A DNA stretch of 64,000 nt from PFL25 sp046260155 (GTDB taxonomy: Bacteria; Chloroflexota; Anaerolineae; Anaerolineales; UBA4823), in the NCBI GenBank assembly GCA_046260155.1, contig JBJYXV010000007.1, forward strand, positions 1 through 64,000. Direction: 5' to 3'. This document shows positions 60,814 to 64,000 of this stretch, in pieces. The notes below the pieces were generated by a model, which was not told the origin of the DNA, ran no database searches, and was given only the letters and a program-made list of their open reading frames with translations. Positions within the stretch are counted from its first letter, which is position 1; each line of letters starts with the position of its first letter. The translations under genes were made by a program, and so were the position numbers.

Positions 60814-62547
60814 TTACTGAACAGGTTCAACCACAGTAAGGGAAGTCGGATCCGCTAATTCAACCTTCGGTTGATCTGTGATCCAACCCGTAAATCGATC
60901 AGTGCGGTAAGCCTGAGTCGCCTGCGCGTAGTAAGGAATGATATACGCGACATCATCATGCAGGATTTGTTCCATTTGCCAGATGAGCTCTTTGCGTTTC
61001 TCAAAGTCCAATTCTGTGGCTTGCTGGTTGAACAGATCATCAAAAACCGGATTGGAATAACCGGTTTCACTGTTTCCGGTAGGGATTTCATCCGTGAGGT
61101 GAACACTCAGCAAGAATCCTGGATCTGGGTCAGAACCCCAGCCCCAAATGATGATATCAAAGTCGAATGAGGGGCAGCAGACCGAAGTTAAGGCATCCGG
61201 ATCGAGCGCTTGGGGCTCCACTTTTACCCCTGCTTGCGCCCAGGATTCTGCCAAGAGCTCAGCGATGCGCGGGTAAGTTGGGCTGTCGTTAGGCCAGAAA
61301 AGGCGGAAATCTAAAGGATTAGTGCCATCCGGCATCTCACGCACACCATCATTATCGCTATCAAGGTAACCCGCTTCATCCAACAGGCGGTTGGCTTCAT
61401 CAAGATCGAAGGGGAAATCCTTGATCGTGTCGTTGTACCACACACCCAATCCATCAGGGATCAAGGTCAGACCAGGAGTGCCCAAGCCGAGTAAGACAAC
61501 ATCGATGATCTTCTGTTTATCGGTCGCGTATGCTAATGCCTGGCGCACGGTCAGATCTTGTAAGGCAGGATGACCTGAACAGACACCATCCTCTGCTGGA
61601 CAATTTTCTTCAGATGCCTGGTTGGGAATGATATCGGTAACTTCCGGAGCGAAGGGAGCACCAACTACCAATTCCACATTTTCCATGTTCCTCAAGGTGG
61701 GTACGGCTGTATTAGGCATTTCCGTGATCATATCGACCTGACCAGTCACCAATGCTTGCACCAACGCATCTTGATTATCATAGGTCTGAAAAACAACCTC
61801 GTCGATCTTTGGGGGTGTCAGCGGGTGGTCTTTTACTGCGCCAAGGTGAACGAATTCACCTTGCGTGTACTCAAGCATTTTGAAAGGACCAGTGCCGATC
61901 ATCTGCTCGTTTTCAAACTCAACCGCACCGGTCGGGTCATCATATTGTGCCCAGATGTGCTCTGGTAATACATATAGAAAAACCAGCTGGCTTTCCATAT
62001 TAGGAATAGCTTCTGAGAGGGTGATCACCACAGTCGCATCGTCAGGTGCTTCTACGCTCTCAAAATATTCAGTATAAACCGGCAGATACGGGAAATCCTC
62101 GTGCGATTGGTAAAAATTGTACGAGAATGCGATATCCCGGGCAGTCAGCGGCTCGCCATCATGGAATCTAAAATCCGGGTTGATTTTAAAAGTCCAGACG
62201 GTGCCATCCTCTGAGACATCATAGCTGTCTGCCAGGCTTAGCCGGTAGGTACCATCCAAATTTAGATCGAACATGGTATCGTAGACCAGTTCAAACATGT
62301 AGTACGCTTCAGAAAGAACTGCAGTGCCTGGATTGAGTGTGTCCGGACTTCCCCCATATCCGATCCGCAGGACCACCGGTTCTGTAGCCTCAGTTGGTTC
62401 AGGGGCGGCTTCTTCTGTTGTCGTGGAGGGGGGAGCTTCGGAAGCAGATGGTTCTGGTGGAGCTGCAGTTTGGGTGCTGGCGCAGGCCGCCATGACTAGC
62501 GCTACAACCATCAGGGATACAAAAGGCAAAAACTTCTGGCCAGACAT
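60814..62547 (-). CDS. dppA: Dipeptide/oligopeptide-binding lipoprotein (DppA type)
   Basis: A 577-residue substrate-binding protein (SBP family 5). The signal peptide ends in lipobox VMAAC (Cys about 22), followed by a Ser/Thr/Pro/Glu linker to about 55. The family-5 segments are YDTMFDLNLDGTYRLSLADS (about 87-106), WTFKINPDFRFHDGEPLTARDI (near 117, a family signature) and IVVPYYAQ-like AYIIPYYAQAT near the C-terminus. A strong ribosome site, AAGGAGG, stands before the ATG. A consensus promoter lies upstream. The ligand, peptide or other, cannot be told. Confidence 0.93.
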   Translation of the reverse strand: MSGQKFLPFVSLMVVALVMAACASTQTAAPPEPSASEAPPSTTTEEAAPEPTEATEPVVLRIGYGGSPDTLNPGTAVLSEAYYMFELVYDTMFDLNLDGTYRLSLADSYDVSEDGTVWTFKINPDFRFHDGEPLTARDIAFSYNFYQSHEDFPYLPVYTEYFESVEAPDDATVVITLSEAIPNMESQLVFLYVLPEHIWAQYDDPTGAVEFENEQMIGTGPFKMLEYTQGEFVHLGAVKDHPLTPPKIDEVVFQTYDNQDALVQALVTGQVDMITEMPNTAVPTLRNMENVELVVGAPFAPEVTDIIPNQASEENCPAEDGVCSGHPALQDLTVRQALAYATDKQKIIDVVLLGLGTPGLTLIPDGLGVWYNDTIKDFPFDLDEANRLLDEAGYLDSDNDGVREMPDGTNPLDFRLFWPNDSPTYPRIAELLAESWAQAGVKVEPQALDPDALTSVCCPSFDFDIIIWGWGSDPDPGFLLSVHLTDEIPTGNSETGYSNPVFDDLFNQQATELDFEKRKELIWQMEQILHDDVAYIIPYYAQATQAYRTDRFTGWITDQPKVELADPTSLTVVEPVQ

Positions 62548-62625
62548 TCTTCATCCTCCTTGAAAATAGGTGACTTAAACAGTCGGGGTGGAGAACAAAT
62601 TTGTAAATCCCAGCATCGTGCCGCG

Positions 62626-62654
62626 TTTATACCGCTTATTATTCTTGATGTCAA
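62626..62654 (-). promoter_or_regulatory. Near-consensus promoter of the dpp operon
   Basis: Minus strand: TTGACA (62649-62654), 17-base spacer, TATAAA (62626-62631). The start is predicted near 62618, giving a leader of about 70 bases to the dppA ATG. No operator is recognised. Confidence 0.85.
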
Positions 62655-62733
62655 TAAATTGGTCGGAGTATTTTGCCCTCAATTATGAGGCTTTTCCTAC
62701 TTTCATTGGGCTGGAAATCCTGGTAATACGCCG

Positions 62734-63900
62734 TCACAATTTCCCATTGATAAAACGCAGGGCTGTTTCCGCCAGGATGGCCGAGCCTACGGGTAATGCT
62801 TCTTCGTCCAGATCGAATAAGGCTGTGTGCAAATAACGCGCTGGTGCCCCGCGGTGTTTTACACCTAAAGAGAACATTGCTCCTTTCGTTACCTTCGCCA
62901 TAAAGCTGAAATCTTCTGCCCCCATCGTCCTCTGCCCTTCGCTGACCTTTGTCTCCCCAAGTAGATCAACTCCCACCTGGCGCAACCAGGATGAAACCTG
63001 GCGATCGTTGTGGTGAGGGGGATAACCACGTTCGATCTCAAGTTCGTAATCGCCCCCTAATGAGCGAGTGATACTTATCGCACGTTCCACTTCCTGGATC
63101 AGCTGTTCGCGTATTTCATCGGAAAAAGATCGCAGGGTGCCTTCAATATAAACCGAATCTGGGATCACATTATCAGCACTACCTCCCTGAATTACTCCAA
63201 CCGTCACGACACTCGGCTCAAGGGGTTGAATTTGGCGGGAAGGAATAGCATAGAGTGCGTTAAGCACAGTTGAGGTCAACCAGATAGGATCTACAGTCTG
63301 GTGCGGGTATGCACCATGACCACCATGCCCATTAATATGAGCCCGGAAAGTATCCGCTGCAGCACCCACGTAGCCATCTTGGATACAGATTTCCCCGCTA
63401 TCGAGCTTGCCGTCCACATGCAGGGCGATTACCGCATCCACTCCCTCCAGGGCACCATCTTCGATCATGCGGGGCGCGCCGCTAACACCATCTTCATCCG
63501 CAGCCTCCTCGGATGGTTGGAACAGCAATCGCACCTGGCCTGGAAGCTGCTTTTGACTGAGCAGTTTGGCAACCCCCAGCAGCATCGCCGTATGCCCGTC
63601 ATGCCCACATGCATGCATCCTGCCGGGCACCTGGGATGCATAATCCACCAGGTTTTCTTCTTGAATCGGCAATGCATCCATGTCAGCCCGGATAGCAATC
63701 ACCGGGCCCGCAGGCTCTCCTAAATACGCGACAACTCCCGTTTTACCAACTCCTGTCTGAGTCTCGATACCTAGCTCACTCAAGGTTTGTGCAACAAGCT
63801 CAGCTGTATGGAATACCTCGAATCCCAGCTCTGGGTCGCGGTGGATTGTACGCCGCCATTGAACGAGATCATCTTTGATGCGCTGTGCTTCAGCCAACAT
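62734..63900 (-). CDS. M20-family amidohydrolase (IAA-amino acid hydrolase/hippurate hydrolase type)
   Basis: A 388-residue zinc amidohydrolase. The metal residues are in GRMHACGHDGHTAMLLG (about 95-111), ADMDALPIQEE (about 72-82) and PSEEAADEDG (about 129-138). RTMGAEDFSFMAK near the C-terminus is the last ligand. It removes acyl groups from amino acids or opens dipeptide-like bonds. A strong GAGGAGG site stands before the ATG. It is upstream of the dpp operon in the same direction, which agrees with peptide import. Confidence 0.9.
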   Translation of the reverse strand: MLAEAQRIKDDLVQWRRTIHRDPELGFEVFHTAELVAQTLSELGIETQTGVGKTGVVAYLGEPAGPVIAIRADMDALPIQEENLVDYASQVPGRMHACGHDGHTAMLLGVAKLLSQKQLPGQVRLLFQPSEEAADEDGVSGAPRMIEDGALEGVDAVIALHVDGKLDSGEICIQDGYVGAAADTFRAHINGHGGHGAYPHQTVDPIWLTSTVLNALYAIPSRQIQPLEPSVVTVGVIQGGSADNVIPDSVYIEGTLRSFSDEIREQLIQEVERAISITRSLGGDYELEIERGYPPHHNDRQVSSWLRQVGVDLLGETKVSEGQRTMGAEDFSFMAKVTKGAMFSLGVKHRGAPARYLHTALFDLDEEALPVGSAILAETALRFINGKL

Positions 63901-63936
63901 CTTAAAACCTCCTCAGAAAGGAATAATAATTCAGAT

Positions 63937-64000
63937 TTAATGCTGAGCGCGTTTTTGTTGGCGCAGATCCTGTTGGGTTTGGATCTCTTGAATGATCGCC
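63937..64000 (-). CDS. C-terminal end of a gene cut by the window edge
   Basis: On the minus strand the frame reads AIIQEIQTQQDLRQQKRAQH followed by TAA at 63937-63939. It is a charged, Gln-rich helix-like end. It is followed after 35 bases by the M20 gene, so it is likely in the same operon. No product can be named. Confidence 0.45.
   Translation of the reverse strand, partial: AIIQEIQTQQDLRQQKRAQH

Overview
The window reads as ordinary chromosome from a Chloroflexota bacterium, most likely class Anaerolineae. No rRNA or marker tree is available here, so this rests on content: threonine/proline-rich 'PTNTP' linkers in exported proteins, a DUF5667-type partner beside an ECF sigma factor, paired C39-like/TPR exported proteins, a GH63-like/GT20/GT4/OtsB island, a large dipeptide ABC operon, many TTG/GTG starts, and mixed use of strong Shine-Dalgarno sites and apparently leaderless starts. 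I see no phage, insertion sequence, CRISPR array or integrase. Coding density is high and most genes sit in short operons.

Layout. 1-400: a minus-strand tRNA operon (Phe, Gly, Cys) with a near-consensus promoter. 400-10.3 kb: a divergent promoter pair, MBL-fold proteins, mutY fused to an intact Nudix box, an M19 dipeptidase, a sulfite-oxidase-like molybdoenzyme, the TldD/PmbA pair and RNase Z. 10.5-17.5 kb: ftsK, two tandem C39-like/TPR exported proteins, an SbcD-like nuclease and a HAD phosphatase. 17.5-24.2 kb: PPK2, a wrecked ArcD/YfcC-type transporter beside a catabolic-type ornithine carbamoyltransferase, a decayed stretch, and a heterodimeric ABC exporter with one degenerate ATP site. 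24.2-30.5 kb: a helix-turn-helix protein with a lysine tail behind a perfect palindrome, then a minus-strand run of STAS protein, membrane PP2C phosphatase, a flavin disulfide reductase-like protein and a Tat-exported phosphoesterase. 30.5-31.2 kb: no intact gene, but a hairpin-rich leader and a frame with four in-frame stops that looks like a dead DinB-like gene. 31.2-38.5 kb: moaA, HAD, DUF92, PH-domain protein, SIMPL lipoprotein, sugar nucleotidyltransferase, a small protein and gatB. 38.7-50.7 kb: glutamate dehydrogenase, an ECF sigma factor with its DUF5667 partner, a GGDEF response regulator, dnaN, a PEP/pyruvate-binding protein coupled to a deoxynucleoside kinase, Hsp20, CarD, L35, a HEAT protein and a cold-shock protein. 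51.2-56.5 kb: a four-gene compatible-solute (trehalose-type) operon. 56.7-64 kb: a dipeptide/oligopeptide ABC operon with a consensus promoter, an M20 amidohydrolase, and the tail of another gene at the window edge.

How the genes fit together. Peptide and amino-acid use is prominent: M19 dipeptidase, TldD/PmbA, Dpp transporter, M20 amidohydrolase, ornithine carbamoyltransferase and glutamate dehydrogenase, which suits a fermentative peptide/amino-acid user. moaA and the sulfite-oxidase-like protein indicate molybdenum cofactor use. Stress and signalling functions include the partner-switch pair, ECF sigma, diguanylate cyclase, Hsp20, Csp, CarD, PPK2 and the trehalose-type operon.

Most notable: the heterodimeric exporter whose first half has lost the catalytic Glu and the H-loop His; the internally deleted transporter beside the carbamoyltransferase gene; the dead DinB-like gene with its preserved leader; two probable leaderless genes; the HTH/lysine-tail protein with its palindrome; the MutY-Nudix fusion; the compatible-solute operon with two glycosyltransferases of different families; and an L35 gene away from infC and rplT. 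I did not find a clearly new multi-gene defence or mobile system.
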